From Paraglaciecola mesophila KMM 241 (GTDB lineage: Bacteria > Pseudomonadota > Gammaproteobacteria > Enterobacterales > Alteromonadaceae), in the NCBI RefSeq assembly GCF_000315015.1, contig NZ_BAEP01000049.1:20697-84696 (forward strand): a DNA stretch of 64,000 nt, written 5' to 3'. This document shows, one piece after another, positions 1 through 9,249 of this stretch. The notes beneath the pieces were generated by a model. It saw only the letters and a list, made by a program, of their open reading frames with translations, searched no databases and was not told where the DNA came from. Every line of letters starts with the position of its first letter. Position 1 is the first letter of the stretch. The position numbers and the translations under genes are program-made.

Positions 1-100
1 ACATTAGAAGGCCGAATCAAAGCAAGCAACTGATCACATCAACACCTATCAGAAACCACAAGACCTAAGTGCCAAATTAATCTCTGAAATCCCTGAAACG

Positions 101-382
101 ATGGCGGGTTTCGGTGAACTGCACGTAAATGCTGTCGCCAAAGGCGCTTTGGACAATAAAACTAAAGAGCTTATTGCACTCAGTATTGCGATATCTGTGC
201 GCTGCAATGGGTGTATTGCTTTTCACGTGCATGACGCACTTAAAGCCGGTGCAAATAGGCAAGAAATTGTGGAGACCATAGGGGTGGCAATATTAATGGG
301 TGGCGGCCCGTCCATGGTTTATGGTTGCGAAGCACTAGAAGCCCTAGAGCAATTCGAGCTAAATCAAGACTTACCTTTGTAA
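101..382 (+). CDS. Carboxymuconolactone decarboxylase / AhpD-like protein, N-terminus unresolved
   Basis: Small all-helical AhpD/CMD-fold protein. The C-N-G-C pair followed by I-A-F-H is the redox CxxC and His motif of the AhpD-like alkylhydroperoxidase family, so a thiol-dependent peroxidase or related role is likely. Family-like sequence continues upstream of this ATG in the same frame (codons from position 8, including an S-E-I-P-E-T stretch typical of the family), but no ATG, GTG or TTG occurs there and a TAG sits at 5-7. The natural start may be lost, non-canonical, or outside the window after a frameshift. The 93-residue reading is therefore a minimum. Confidence 0.7.
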   Translation: MAGFGELHVNAVAKGALDNKTKELIALSIAISVRCNGCIAFHVHDALKAGANRQEIVETIGVAILMGGGPSMVYGCEALEALEQFELNQDLPL

Positions 383-859
383 ACAAAACGCTGGGGGGGC
401 GGCCTACAAAACGGCATTTTCAGTGCAGTCTGTGGCTTTTAAGCAAAGCGGACGTTTGCCGAGCCAGGCGGCCATAACACCAAAAGTATTCAAACTAGCA
501 TTAGTGTTTCAAGAAAAGTGTTCAAAGAAGCTACACAGAATCTGTTACAGGCTCAGGGTTCGTCATTGAAGCAATTTACTTCTGTCACAACCCTTTGTTA
601 CAACCCTTTGCCACAGCCTTGTAACTTAACCATTTAGCTTAAGCAGTTGATTCATTGTTAGAATACTTCCAGATAGATCGAAACTCGTTCATCTAAAATA
701 TACAAACAGTGTTAACACCGAAGTTGGCAGCTGATCCAGCACAAATTTGTTACCTTATCTTATTGTTTTTTATAACACTAACGGTTAATTTCAGCTATCT
801 TATCCATTGGTTTATTGCACTTTAAGAGAACGCCACCATGCATTTTACGGTGACCTAAT
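383..859. other. Intergenic region, no gene seen
   Basis: About 480 bases without a convincing reading frame. It contains a short direct repeat of ACAACCCTTTG near 585-612. No clear terminator hairpin with a T tract was found. It should hold the promoter of the broken GGDEF gene. Confidence 0.5.
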
Positions 860-2406
860 ATGACGGTTAAATTTCAGCATCGTACCTTAGAAGATAAAAT
901 TCTTCTGGCCATCACAGGCGCAGCCACATTAGTACTTTCCCCTTTTCTCGTGCTGAGTATTTTGGCAGGAGATATCGCTAATAGTTTGGTAGATGTAGTC
1001 GCAGTAGGTGGGATCTTCGCCATTTTCTTAGGGGTTTGGTTCACTAGCAGAATTAAACTTTTCAGTGGAATATTCGCTTTTGTTGCTCAAGTCACCATTT
1101 TAATAGGCATACACGTTAAGGGCGCGGGGTTAATTTATTGGGTTTTCCCTATCATTATTGCCAGCTTTTACCTCTTACCGACCCTGATTGCTAGCCTGTT
1201 TAACTTCGTATTGATTACCATAGCGTGCTTTTTAACGTTTCAACAATTCGACAGTTTCACCTTTCCACGTATTATTGCGTCGTTTGTGGTAACGAACCTA
1301 TTTTCGTTAATATTTTCAGTTTTTATGCAGAATAAAAATCGACAATTATCAAACAAAGACAAGGTAAACCAAATTCACAATAACATTCTCGAGTTAATCG
1401 CCAGTTCCAGTAAGTTATCCAAAATACTCCCTGCAATTATTAATGGCATCGAAAATGAAATCCCTAATGCGTTATGCAGCGTGCTACTGGTGGATAAAAA
1501 AGGCAGGCGTTTATTAGTTGGCGCAGCGCCTAGCCTTCCCAATTATTACAATCAGGCTATAGACGGCCTAACCATTGGTCACGGTATTGGCGCATGGGCA
1601 GAGGCGGCGTTCTCTTCAAAGCGTGTGGTTGTGCCAGATATTGCTAGTCATCCGGGGTGGGTGGATTGGACCGAGTTAACCCAAAAAGCCCAGTTAGCCT
1701 CTTGTTGATCTGAACCTATTATTGGCAACAACGGAAAAATTTTGGGCAGCTTCGTTATCTATTTTCGAAAGCAATACTCGCCAAAAACTGAAGAATTCAA
1801 ACTTATAGAACAGTTTGTTAATCTCACTCGCATCGCGATTGAGCGAGAAAAAGCCGATAAATTAATATGGCAGCAAGCCAACTATGACAGCTTAACGTAC
1901 TTGCCTAATCGCAACCTACTTTATGAACACCTCGCCAGCGCAATGACCCAAGCAGATCGAGAGAAAAAAGAACTTGCTGTTGCCATGTTAGATCTTGATA
2001 AATTAAAGCGGTCAATGACACACTAGGTCATGCTGCTGGTGATATCGTCTTGGTGGAGTGTTCAAAACGCATCAAAGGGTGCATTCGTAAAAGTGATATC
2101 GCGGCGAGACTTGGCGGAGATGAATTTATCATCGTCCTGCGTGATGCCATCTCCCCTGAAGATATTGAGGCCCTAGGGCGCAAATTATCAGATGCACTGG
2201 CCAAGCCTTATTATATCCAAGATGAGAGCGTTTACTGTACCGCGAGTATTGGTATTGCGTTCTATCCAAGTGATGCTGCGGACATGGATGCCCTGCTTAA
2301 AAACGCCGACCAAGCTATGTATAAAGCAAAAGCAAGGGGGCGCAACAGTGTTCATTACTTCGCTAGTGGGTCAATCCAAATTACTGAAGAAAACAACGCG
2401 CCTTAA
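860..2406 (+). pseudogene. Broken diguanylate cyclase: membrane region, GAF, GGDEF
   Basis: Three consecutive readings form one protein: an N-terminal membrane region with several hydrophobic helices, a GAF domain (roughly codons 170-320) and a GGDEF domain. A TGA at 1706-1708 stands where GAF proteins usually have Trp (C-W-S-E-P-I), and the same frame continues directly after it. Near 2008-2011 one base is missing (AAG-CG-GTC for AAG-GCG-GTC), so the GGDEF core continues in another frame. The G-G-D-E-F signature and the RxxD inhibitory site (R-K-S-D five residues before it) are intact, which suggests recent inactivation or sequencing errors. As read, no full-length cyclic-di-GMP synthase can be made. 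Confidence 0.85.
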
Positions 2407-2422
2407 AAACGCCCATCAAACC

Positions 2423-3439
2423 TCATGAGAGCCGCGTTACCGATTGTCTTTCCACTAGCACAGGACTGTATTTGTGCTCATCCATGACGTAATCTGGCTC
2501 ACTATCACCATTTCCCTTGCTTAGTGTAAGTGCCAGCTCCGTCGCCTTCATAGCCATTGCTTCGATAGGATTATGAATTGTCGTCAGCTTAGGCTTCATG
2601 CATTGGGCCAAGATCAAATTATTAAAGCCAACCACTGATACATCATCGGGCACTGTCATGCCATGAGCCTTCAACATTGACACCGCCCCCACCGCAATGG
2701 CATCGTTGTAGGCTAAAATAGCGCTAAACTCCACCCCTCGTGCTAGTAAGTTTTGTACAGCGACTTCACCGCCTTCGTAGGTAGCCGCGCTTTGCTCTAA
2801 CATTTCGATTTCGTAGGTGACTGGATATTTGGCTAACTGGGCTTTCATTCCCTCAATGCGAAGTCGGGTGTTATTTTGAATACCATCCACCCCAATGACC
2901 GCAATTTTTTTATGGCCTTTATCTACAATATGGTCTGCCATCAACGCGCCGCCTAACTTGTCATCTAGCCAGATGCAGCGATTTTCAATCTCTTTAATAT
3001 GCCGATTAAGTAACACTAAGCCTGGTACTTTACGGGCAAAATCAATTAAGGTTTCGTCGTCTATCATGGCGCTGTGCACCACTAAGGCTTTATAACGATG
3101 CTCCAGCAAAACTTCAATGGCGTCGAGCTCGCTGGCGCGATCAAACGCCCCTGAGTTGAGGAAAATCTGCAAGTCCTTTTGCGCGGCGACTTTTTCAATA
3201 CCATGAGCCATTTTGGCGAATAAAGGGTCGGTTAAGTCAGCAAGTACAATCCCTATCGACGCGTTGTTTTGCATATTGATTGCTTGTGCATTAGCATTTG
3301 GCTGGTACTGCATTTCACGCATAATACGCTTTATTTTTTCACGTGTTTTAGCGCCGACTTTCGGCCCGTCGTTAATAACCCGTGAAACACTCGCCGGTGA
3401 TACACCAGCAGCCTTAGCAATATCTTTAATGGTTGGCAT
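2423..3439 (-). CDS. LacI-family transcriptional regulator
   Basis: Full-length (338 residues) LacI/GalR repressor. Residues 1-55 form the HTH and hinge (T-I-K-D-I-A-K-A-A-G-V-S, then S-R-V-I-N), followed by a periplasmic-binding-protein-like effector domain. It is the last gene of a tight minus-strand run galM-lacI-GPH transporter-lacI, with 14 bases to the upstream transporter. It probably controls sugar uptake here. It resembles the other regulator of the run (4897-5904) closely enough to suggest duplication. The effector sugar cannot be told from sequence. Confidence 0.92.
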   Translation of the reverse strand: MPTIKDIAKAAGVSPASVSRVINDGPKVGAKTREKIKRIMREMQYQPNANAQAINMQNNASIGIVLADLTDPLFAKMAHGIEKVAAQKDLQIFLNSGAFDRASELDAIEVLLEHRYKALVVHSAMIDDETLIDFARKVPGLVLLNRHIKEIENRCIWLDDKLGGALMADHIVDKGHKKIAVIGVDGIQNNTRLRIEGMKAQLAKYPVTYEIEMLEQSAATYEGGEVAVQNLLARGVEFSAILAYNDAIAVGAVSMLKAHGMTVPDDVSVVGFNNLILAQCMKPKLTTIHNPIEAMAMKATELALTLSKGNGDSEPDYVMDEHKYSPVLVERQSVTRLS

Positions 3440-3453
3440 GACTTAAGCTCATT

Positions 3454-4881
3454 TTAGATTCCATGTATAGCATCTTTACTCAATGCCATTTGTTGTTCGG
3501 ATAAGGGATAACACTTCACGATCATTAAGGATATACAACACAGTACTAACGGGCCTCCCGCTAAGCACAGACGCATCAAAAATATACTACCTGGGCTTTG
3601 ATCTTCCCCTGCATTAGCGTCAAAACCCACTAGGTTGAGCAGCAGACCAGCACCGACCATCGTCATCACAACGCCAATGTTAATCACTCTATTTTGCGCT
3701 GAAACAAAATACCCTACCTTATTTTGTCCGGATAGTTTTCGCTCATAGTCACATAAATCGGCCAACATACTGGGTATGATAACGGAAATGGCCACCCAAG
3801 AAGGCGCACCTAATAATGCATCAATGATCACAGCCCACTCATTGCCTGGCTGATAAATAAACCATTTCAACACCGCACCCAAGGCAGTTAACCAGTAGAT
3901 GATACTCAAAGTCTTTAATTTACCGAGCTTTATAGTAACGTATGAAAATAGCGGGATCATGACTAACGTTACCAATGCAAACGTCGACGATAAAATGCCC
4001 TTCCAGTAAGCACCTGCAGCAACGTCACCGCCCTTTACAAAATACACCAAAAGATAAAAATCAAAACTGGTAAAAATGCTGATTGCACCAAATTTAATCA
4101 GCGTCAAACTTAACAACAAAAATAAGGCTCTCTTCGTTCTTTCGTCTGTTGGTGGTTTGGCGATATTTATATAAACAGGGGCATTTCCAGGCGTTTCTTT
4201 TTTGCGCTCAAATGGATTCTTTTGCTCAGTATTGATCGACGGGGATGTCACCTTTTTTGGAGCACAACACCACGCGCTAACGATAGAAAAAAAGGCGATC
4301 AGCACGATCCCGATAAACCAGCCCACATACTGGATCCCCAGATATATGCTGCCCCATATGGACAATTGTGCCAAGGGAAACAACCAAAAATAAGCGAAGG
4401 TGCCAAACCGCTCAAACAAAGAGCCAAATGCCATGACCTTAACGCGCTGAGTTTCGTCACGGCTTAGCTCAAATGCCAGCGACTTAACGTTGATAGTAAG
4501 AAACGTCAAGGCGATAGAGAACAAGAAGTTGAGCGCTAACACATACCATAATACGTCAGCATTTGACCAAGTATTTGGCACCCACCATATCGCGCCAAAT
4601 AGCACACCCGAGGTCACCCCAGAGATGTGGAGCGTGACACCGCGGTTACCATGTTTATGCTGTAAACGTTCAGAAACTCGACCAACATATTGGCTGATAA
4701 AAGCGGCAAACATAATAGGAGCGGCAATCACTAGGCTTAACCAAAATGGGTCTATCCCTAGGGTCATCTGAAAGTAAGGAATGGCCATTGCACTAAGGCT
4801 CTGGTTTGCAAAAAAGAGTGCTAAGAAACCAAAGCCTAGAGCGATAAGATGCTGACGAGAAAGATCGGGTAACGTCAGCAT
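3454..4881 (-). CDS. GPH/MFS-2 type sugar:cation symporter
   Basis: A 475-residue polytopic membrane protein with about twelve hydrophobic segments and a hydrophilic central loop near residues 215-250. The motif S-M-L-A-D-L-C-D-Y-E near residue 375 matches the conserved S-M-x-A-D-x-x-D-Y of the glycoside-pentoside-hexuronide cation symporter family. Likely imports a mono- or oligosaccharide or glycoside at the inner membrane. It lies between two lacI genes and downstream of galM with gaps of about 15 bases, so the four genes look co-transcribed. Confidence 0.82.
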   Translation of the reverse strand: MLTLPDLSRQHLIALGFGFLALFFANQSLSAMAIPYFQMTLGIDPFWLSLVIAAPIMFAAFISQYVGRVSERLQHKHGNRGVTLHISGVTSGVLFGAIWWVPNTWSNADVLWYVLALNFLFSIALTFLTINVKSLAFELSRDETQRVKVMAFGSLFERFGTFAYFWLFPLAQLSIWGSIYLGIQYVGWFIGIVLIAFFSIVSAWCCAPKKVTSPSINTEQKNPFERKKETPGNAPVYINIAKPPTDERTKRALFLLLSLTLIKFGAISIFTSFDFYLLVYFVKGGDVAAGAYWKGILSSTFALVTLVMIPLFSYVTIKLGKLKTLSIIYWLTALGAVLKWFIYQPGNEWAVIIDALLGAPSWVAISVIIPSMLADLCDYERKLSGQNKVGYFVSAQNRVINIGVVMTMVGAGLLLNLVGFDANAGEDQSPGSIFLMRLCLAGGPLVLCCISLMIVKCYPLSEQQMALSKDAIHGI

Positions 4882-4896
4882 GTGCTCGCCACTTCG

Positions 4897-5904
4897 CTAG
4901 CGTTTTGTAGCTGACTCACGCTTCACCAGAAATGGCCTATATTGGTAGTCTTTCGCGTTCTGGTTAAGCGTTTGGTCTTTAGCTATAAGGCTAAGGGCCA
5001 ATTCTGTGGCCTTACGCGCCATAATATCAATTGGGTACTTCACCGTAGTCAATTTAGGCATACAATACTTAGCCAACAGAACATCATCAAAGCCGATGAT
5101 TGATACATCGTCCGGTATTCGTTTTCCTAAATCCGTCAATGCCGAGATCACGCCAGTTGCCATTGCATCATTGTAGCAAAGCACTGCGCTGAATTTCACC
5201 CCGCGCTGAATGAGACTTTCCACGGCGGCGCGACCACCATCGTAATCTGGTGAGCCGTGAGCAATATATTCCTCTGGTAAAGCTATTTGATGAGCATCTA
5301 GTGATTGACGAATACCATTTAGCCTGTGAGTTGCATCATAGACTCGCTCTTTGGTGGATATCACTGCAATTGCGGTATGACCAAGGGATGCCATATAATC
5401 GGCCATCACCTTTCCCCCCGCAATATTATCAAACCAAACACAACGCTCACTGATCTCGGGAATAAATTTATTGATTAATACGAAGCCAGGAATGCGCTGA
5501 GCCAAATCGATAAGGACATCATCAGCTAAAGCTTTACTGTTCACCACCATGGCTTCACAGCGCTGGGCTTGCAAACTTTTTATGGCGGTTAACTCTTTTT
5601 GCGCATCTAATGAGCCGGTACTGACCAATACTTTAAACTTGCGCTTTTTAGCAACATTTTCAATGCTGCTGGCCATTTGCGCAAAGAAAGGATCGGCGAG
5701 CTGTGAAATAACCACACCTATGGTGTGCGTGCTTTTGCTCACTAACGCCCGAGCATGGGCATTGGGCCTAAAATCCAGTTCAGCAATTGCTTTTTCAATT
5801 CTGGCTTTGGTTTTTGGACTCACGACAACGGTGGAACTCAATACCCTAGATACCGTCGCTGGTGACACACCAGCCAATTTTGCTACATCTTTAATGGTTG
5901 CCAT
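4897..5904 (-). CDS. LacI-family transcriptional regulator
   Basis: A 335-residue LacI/GalR repressor: N-terminal HTH (A-T-I-K-D-V-A-K-L-A-G-V-S-P-A-T-V-S-R) and a sugar-binding effector domain. It begins 6 bases after the galM stop and is followed 15 bases later by the GPH transporter, so it is part of that operon. Two different LacI proteins in one four-gene operon suggests either two inducers or a recent duplication with divergence. Operator-like sites at 7203-7218 and 9089-9104 are candidate targets. Confidence 0.92.
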   Translation of the reverse strand: MATIKDVAKLAGVSPATVSRVLSSTVVVSPKTKARIEKAIAELDFRPNAHARALVSKSTHTIGVVISQLADPFFAQMASSIENVAKKRKFKVLVSTGSLDAQKELTAIKSLQAQRCEAMVVNSKALADDVLIDLAQRIPGFVLINKFIPEISERCVWFDNIAGGKVMADYMASLGHTAIAVISTKERVYDATHRLNGIRQSLDAHQIALPEEYIAHGSPDYDGGRAAVESLIQRGVKFSAVLCYNDAMATGVISALTDLGKRIPDDVSIIGFDDVLLAKYCMPKLTTVKYPIDIMARKATELALSLIAKDQTLNQNAKDYQYRPFLVKRESATKR

Positions 5905-5910
5905 TGCTTT

Positions 5911-7134
5911 TTACTGTCTGCTCCCAAAGCGATAAACGGTTGATTCAGAGAATGTTTCACCGGGCCTTAATAAGGTAGAGGGAAATTGAGGTTGATTCAC
6001 CGAATCGGCAAAGTGCTGCGTTTCTAATGCGACGCCACTGCGAAATGTCATTGCTTTTCCCTGCTTACCGATTGGACTACCGTTCATGAAGTTACCCGTG
6101 TACACGTGCACACCTGGCTGTGTGGTCAGAATATCTAACACTCGCCCGCTGTCAGGCTCATAAAGTTGAACTTGATGTTGCAACTTACCATCATATCGAT
6201 TGAACACCCAAGTATGATCGAAGCCACCATGGGTTTTATCTTGCCCATTGGCTAATTTCAATTGTTCGTGCTCACTCGTGAGTCGCTCATGTAACGTTGC
6301 CGCAATCGTTAAATCGAACGGTGTTCCCTCTACTCTCATTAATTTTCCTGTTGGCAATAGGCCTTTTTTGACCTGCACTAAATCGCTAGCGTCAACACGC
6401 AGTTTATGCTGCTCGATGTCGCGCTTCTGGTTACCGCTCAAATTGAAATAGATATGAGAGATAAGATTAACAGGGGTTGTTTTGTCACTGGTAGCACTAA
6501 AACTAACGGTAAACTCATTGTTAGCATTTAAGCGATACAACACGGTTACATTGGCATTGCCCGGATACCCTTCTTCTCCGTCGAGAGATAAATAGCGCAT
6601 CTCGACTCCACCGCGCACTTGGCGTGCGTGCCACAGCTTCTTATTAAACCCCACTTCTCCGCCATGAGCATGATTGCCTTTGTTACCACCATCACGTTTG
6701 ACGCTTAATTGTACTGGTTTACCATCGATTCGAAAGTGCCCACCGGCAATACGATTGGCAAAGCGACCGACTGTGGCACCGTTATAACAACAGTCGTGCA
6801 CATACTCATCTGCGCTGTCGTAACCCAACATTACATCTTCAAATGCCCCTTGTTTATCCGGCACGACAATGGATGTTACATAGGCTCCCCAGTTCGTTAC
6901 ACTCACACGCATGCCATATTGATTAGATAAGGTAAAACGTTTTATTTCTTCACCTTCATATTGGCCCCAAACTTCCTGAGTCACGACCACATTAGACTCA
7001 CCTTCTTGTGCATTGAGCAATGCAGGTAGGCAGAGCAAACAACACGAGCCAATAAATAAAAATGGTCGAAGCAAAATCCCTAGCCGGTTAAACCGAAAAT
7101 AAGCATGAATCAATAATGTGGAGTGTTTCATCAA
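5911..7134 (-). CDS. galM: Exported aldose 1-epimerase (mutarotase)
   Basis: GalM-family enzyme interconverting alpha and beta anomers of aldoses. Catalytic features are visible: N-H-A-H-G-G near residues 154-159, S-H-I-Y-F-N-L with His near 227, and the catalytic Glu near 371 in A-L-E-T-Q-H-F. The extra N-terminus of about 42 residues contains a hydrophobic stretch ending L-L-N-A-Q, which looks like a signal peptide, so the enzyme is probably periplasmic. First gene of the galM-lacI-GPH-lacI run. A LacI-type operator candidate lies about 70 bases upstream. Confidence 0.9.
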   Translation of the reverse strand: MMKHSTLLIHAYFRFNRLGILLRPFLFIGSCCLLCLPALLNAQEGESNVVVTQEVWGQYEGEEIKRFTLSNQYGMRVSVTNWGAYVTSIVVPDKQGAFEDVMLGYDSADEYVHDCCYNGATVGRFANRIAGGHFRIDGKPVQLSVKRDGGNKGNHAHGGEVGFNKKLWHARQVRGGVEMRYLSLDGEEGYPGNANVTVLYRLNANNEFTVSFSATSDKTTPVNLISHIYFNLSGNQKRDIEQHKLRVDASDLVQVKKGLLPTGKLMRVEGTPFDLTIAATLHERLTSEHEQLKLANGQDKTHGGFDHTWVFNRYDGKLQHQVQLYEPDSGRVLDILTTQPGVHVYTGNFMNGSPIGKQGKAMTFRSGVALETQHFADSVNQPQFPSTLLRPGETFSESTVYRFGSRQ

Positions 7135-7202
7135 TAATACATATCAAAGTTGCATGAACTACCACAAACATACGATAAAAAGATGATAAACTCCAGCCAA
7201 AA

Positions 7203-7218
7203 TGAAATCGGTTCACCT
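7203..7218. promoter_or_regulatory. LacI-type operator candidate upstream of galM
   Basis: TGAAATCGGTTCACCT. The same 16-mer with one base changed (T for C) occurs at 9089-9104 upstream of the SSS symporter. The CG-centred partial symmetry resembles LacI-family operators. Two near-identical copies in front of two sugar-transport units near LacI genes support a shared operator. Confidence 0.6.
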
Positions 7219-7340
7219 ACAAAAACTGATTTAAGAAAATTGATTGTTAATGACGATACTATGCAAAAACGTTGACTAAGATCGAACAGACAAGAGATAA
7301 GGGATAAGAAACAGGAAATATATAGAACAGTGAAGAAAAG

Positions 7341-7363
7341 TCAGGGCCGAGCACCAGCCCTGA
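7341..7363 (-). terminator. Hairpin terminator after the SSS symporter
   Basis: TCAGGGC and GCCCTGA form a 7-bp stem with a 9-base loop. On the minus strand the stem is followed by CTTTTCTTC, just after the SSS stop codon. Confidence 0.65.
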
Positions 7364-7372
7364 TTAAAGACA

Positions 7373-8941
7373 TTACCACCAGGTGACGTACAAACCTATG
7401 AGTATCAACACACAGCCTATGCCGGCGATATTAAAGCCCGTCGTAGTACCAAAGTTCACATCACTTAAATCTACGCTGCTATCATTTTTTGGCGCGGACT
7501 CACGTAATGATACGAAATAGGTTAAAGCTAAGCACATTAAAAATACAATGCCGATGCGATCCATAAATGGCAGCTCAGGCAAGAAAAAGGCAAACAATAC
7601 AGAGAAGGCTGCGGAGCCAATAGCAGCAGCCAAAGCGCCTGTTGAGGTAGTACGCTTCCAAAACATGCCCATTAGAAAAATCACTGTGATCCCAGGGGAA
7701 AACAACCCGGTAAATTCTTGAATATACTGAAACGCCTGCTCTGACTGCCCGATAAGGGGCTGAGCAACACATACCGCTACTACCAAAGAGGTAACGGTTG
7801 CCAAGCGGCCAATGTTCACATAGTGATTTTCATCTTTGTCATGGCGCACAGGACGGTAAATATCCATAGTAAAAATGGTAGAGATACTATTGGTCATCGA
7901 GGCCAACGACGAAACAATAGCGGCCACAAGTGCGGCGAACACGAGTCCCTTTATGCCCACTGGCATAAGTGACATCATAGATGGATAGGCTTGGTCGGGC
8001 TTTTCAATATCTGGAAATAAAATCACCGCAGCGATACCAGGTAGTACCACTATGATTGGCATTAATAACTTCAAGTACGCTGCAAATGCGATACCTTTTT
8101 GTGCTTCTTGAATGCTCTTTGCTGCTAACGCACGCTGAATAATATATTGGTTAAAACCCCAATACCCCACGTTCATCACCCACAGACCGCCGACTAGCAC
8201 CGAGATACCTGGCAGATTCATGTATTCGCTATTATCAGGGCTTAAAATCATGTCGAAGTGGCCCGGGACTTTTTCAGTCAATATGTTAAAGCCTTTTAAC
8301 ACCCCTGCCCCGCCCGAGATTTGTTGCAGCGCTAAGTAACTTAAAAAGAAGCCGCCAAAAACCAGCAACACAACTTGAATGATATCAGTGTACGCCACTG
8401 CCTTTAATCCGCCGTAGGTGGAATACGCCACGGAAAAAACAGCTAAAAAGATCATGCCATACATCCAATCAATGCCCGCGACGCTCTGTATTGCTAATCC
8501 CCCTAACCACAAAACCGAGGTCAAATTAACGAAAATAAATACCCCTAACCAAAAAAGCGCTAAGGTGGTCTTTACCCGGCTGTCAAAGCGTTGCTCTAAA
8601 TATTGCGGCATGGTGTAAATGCCATTTTTAAGGAATATGGGCAGTAAATACTTCCCCACCAAAATCAACGTAATGGCCGCCATCCACTCATAAGAGGCAA
8701 TACCTAGGCCTAACGCAAAACCAGAACCTGACATACCAATGATTTGCTCTGCTGAGATATTGGCAGCGATTAATGACGCTCCAATCGCCCACCAAGGTAA
8801 GGATTTACTCGCCAAAAAATAATCTTGCGTGGTTCTGTCATGTGACTTTTCGTCACGGGATATCCAAAGAGCAAGGGCAAGTAACCCAGCGGCGTAAACA
8901 ATAAACACCCCCAGATCAATTGGGTCGAGTGAATAGTTCAT
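7373..8941 (-). CDS. Sodium:solute symporter (SSS family, sugar type)
   Basis: A 522-residue membrane protein of the sodium/solute symporter family with about fourteen hydrophobic segments. The region A-N-I-S-A-E-Q-I-I-G-M-S-G-S-G-F near residues 59-74 matches the conserved SSS segment of sodium/glucose-type carriers (SglT, SGLT). Likely imports a sugar or sugar derivative with sodium, as expected for a marine organism. Transcribed alone from a region with two operator-like sites and closed by a hairpin terminator. Confidence 0.88.
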   Translation of the reverse strand: MNYSLDPIDLGVFIVYAAGLLALALWISRDEKSHDRTTQDYFLASKSLPWWAIGASLIAANISAEQIIGMSGSGFALGLGIASYEWMAAITLILVGKYLLPIFLKNGIYTMPQYLEQRFDSRVKTTLALFWLGVFIFVNLTSVLWLGGLAIQSVAGIDWMYGMIFLAVFSVAYSTYGGLKAVAYTDIIQVVLLVFGGFFLSYLALQQISGGAGVLKGFNILTEKVPGHFDMILSPDNSEYMNLPGISVLVGGLWVMNVGYWGFNQYIIQRALAAKSIQEAQKGIAFAAYLKLLMPIIVVLPGIAAVILFPDIEKPDQAYPSMMSLMPVGIKGLVFAALVAAIVSSLASMTNSISTIFTMDIYRPVRHDKDENHYVNIGRLATVTSLVVAVCVAQPLIGQSEQAFQYIQEFTGLFSPGITVIFLMGMFWKRTTSTGALAAAIGSAAFSVLFAFFLPELPFMDRIGIVFLMCLALTYFVSLRESAPKNDSSVDLSDVNFGTTTGFNIAGIGCVLILIGLYVTWW

Positions 8942-9062
8942 TTGTTATTTTCCTTGTCGCTATTTGTTGAAATCTACCACTCACCACTCAGAAAAAGGCA
9001 AGTAAGATTGACGGTATTTATAAGGTTTGACTCTATATCAATTAAAGCGAAAAACTATACGC

Positions 9063-9075
9063 TAACGTTTCGTTA
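9063..9075. promoter_or_regulatory. Palindrome TAACG-TTT-CGTTA
   Basis: Perfect 5-bp inverted repeat with a 3-base centre, about 120 bases upstream of the SSS start. Its TAACG half resembles the sites at 17136-17153 and 17295-17314 next to another LacI gene, so it may be an operator. Confidence 0.5.
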
Positions 9076-9088
9076 AATGCCAACATCA

Positions 9089-9104
9089 TGAAATCGGTTT
9101 ACCT
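9089..9104. promoter_or_regulatory. LacI-type operator candidate upstream of the SSS symporter
   Basis: TGAAATCGGTTTACCT, matching 15 of 16 bases of the site upstream of galM (7203-7218). Confidence 0.6.
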
Positions 9105-9194
9105 CAAGAGTAAATTCCAACGCTTGGTAGAAGTGTACAATAATCAGTCAGCACACAATGACGAATGAGTAGGCCATACGTTGTACAACCGATG

Positions 9195-9220
9195 TAAAAA
9201 GAGCCGCGAAAGGCGGCTCT
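9195..9220 (-). terminator. Terminator of the long keto-sugar operon
   Basis: AGAGCCGC and GCGGCTCT form an 8-bp stem with a GAAAG loop. On the minus strand it is followed by a run of T, just downstream of the DUF1080 stop codon. Confidence 0.8.
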
Positions 9221-9249
9221 AATAATTAACACTATTATTAACGTATGCG

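Larger units (their letters stand above)
8942..9249. other. Regulatory intergenic region
   Basis: Lies upstream of the SSS gene and downstream of the DUF1080 gene. It holds the two operator-like palindromes at 9063-9075 and 9089-9104 and the terminator at 9195-9220. No gene was seen. Confidence 0.6.
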
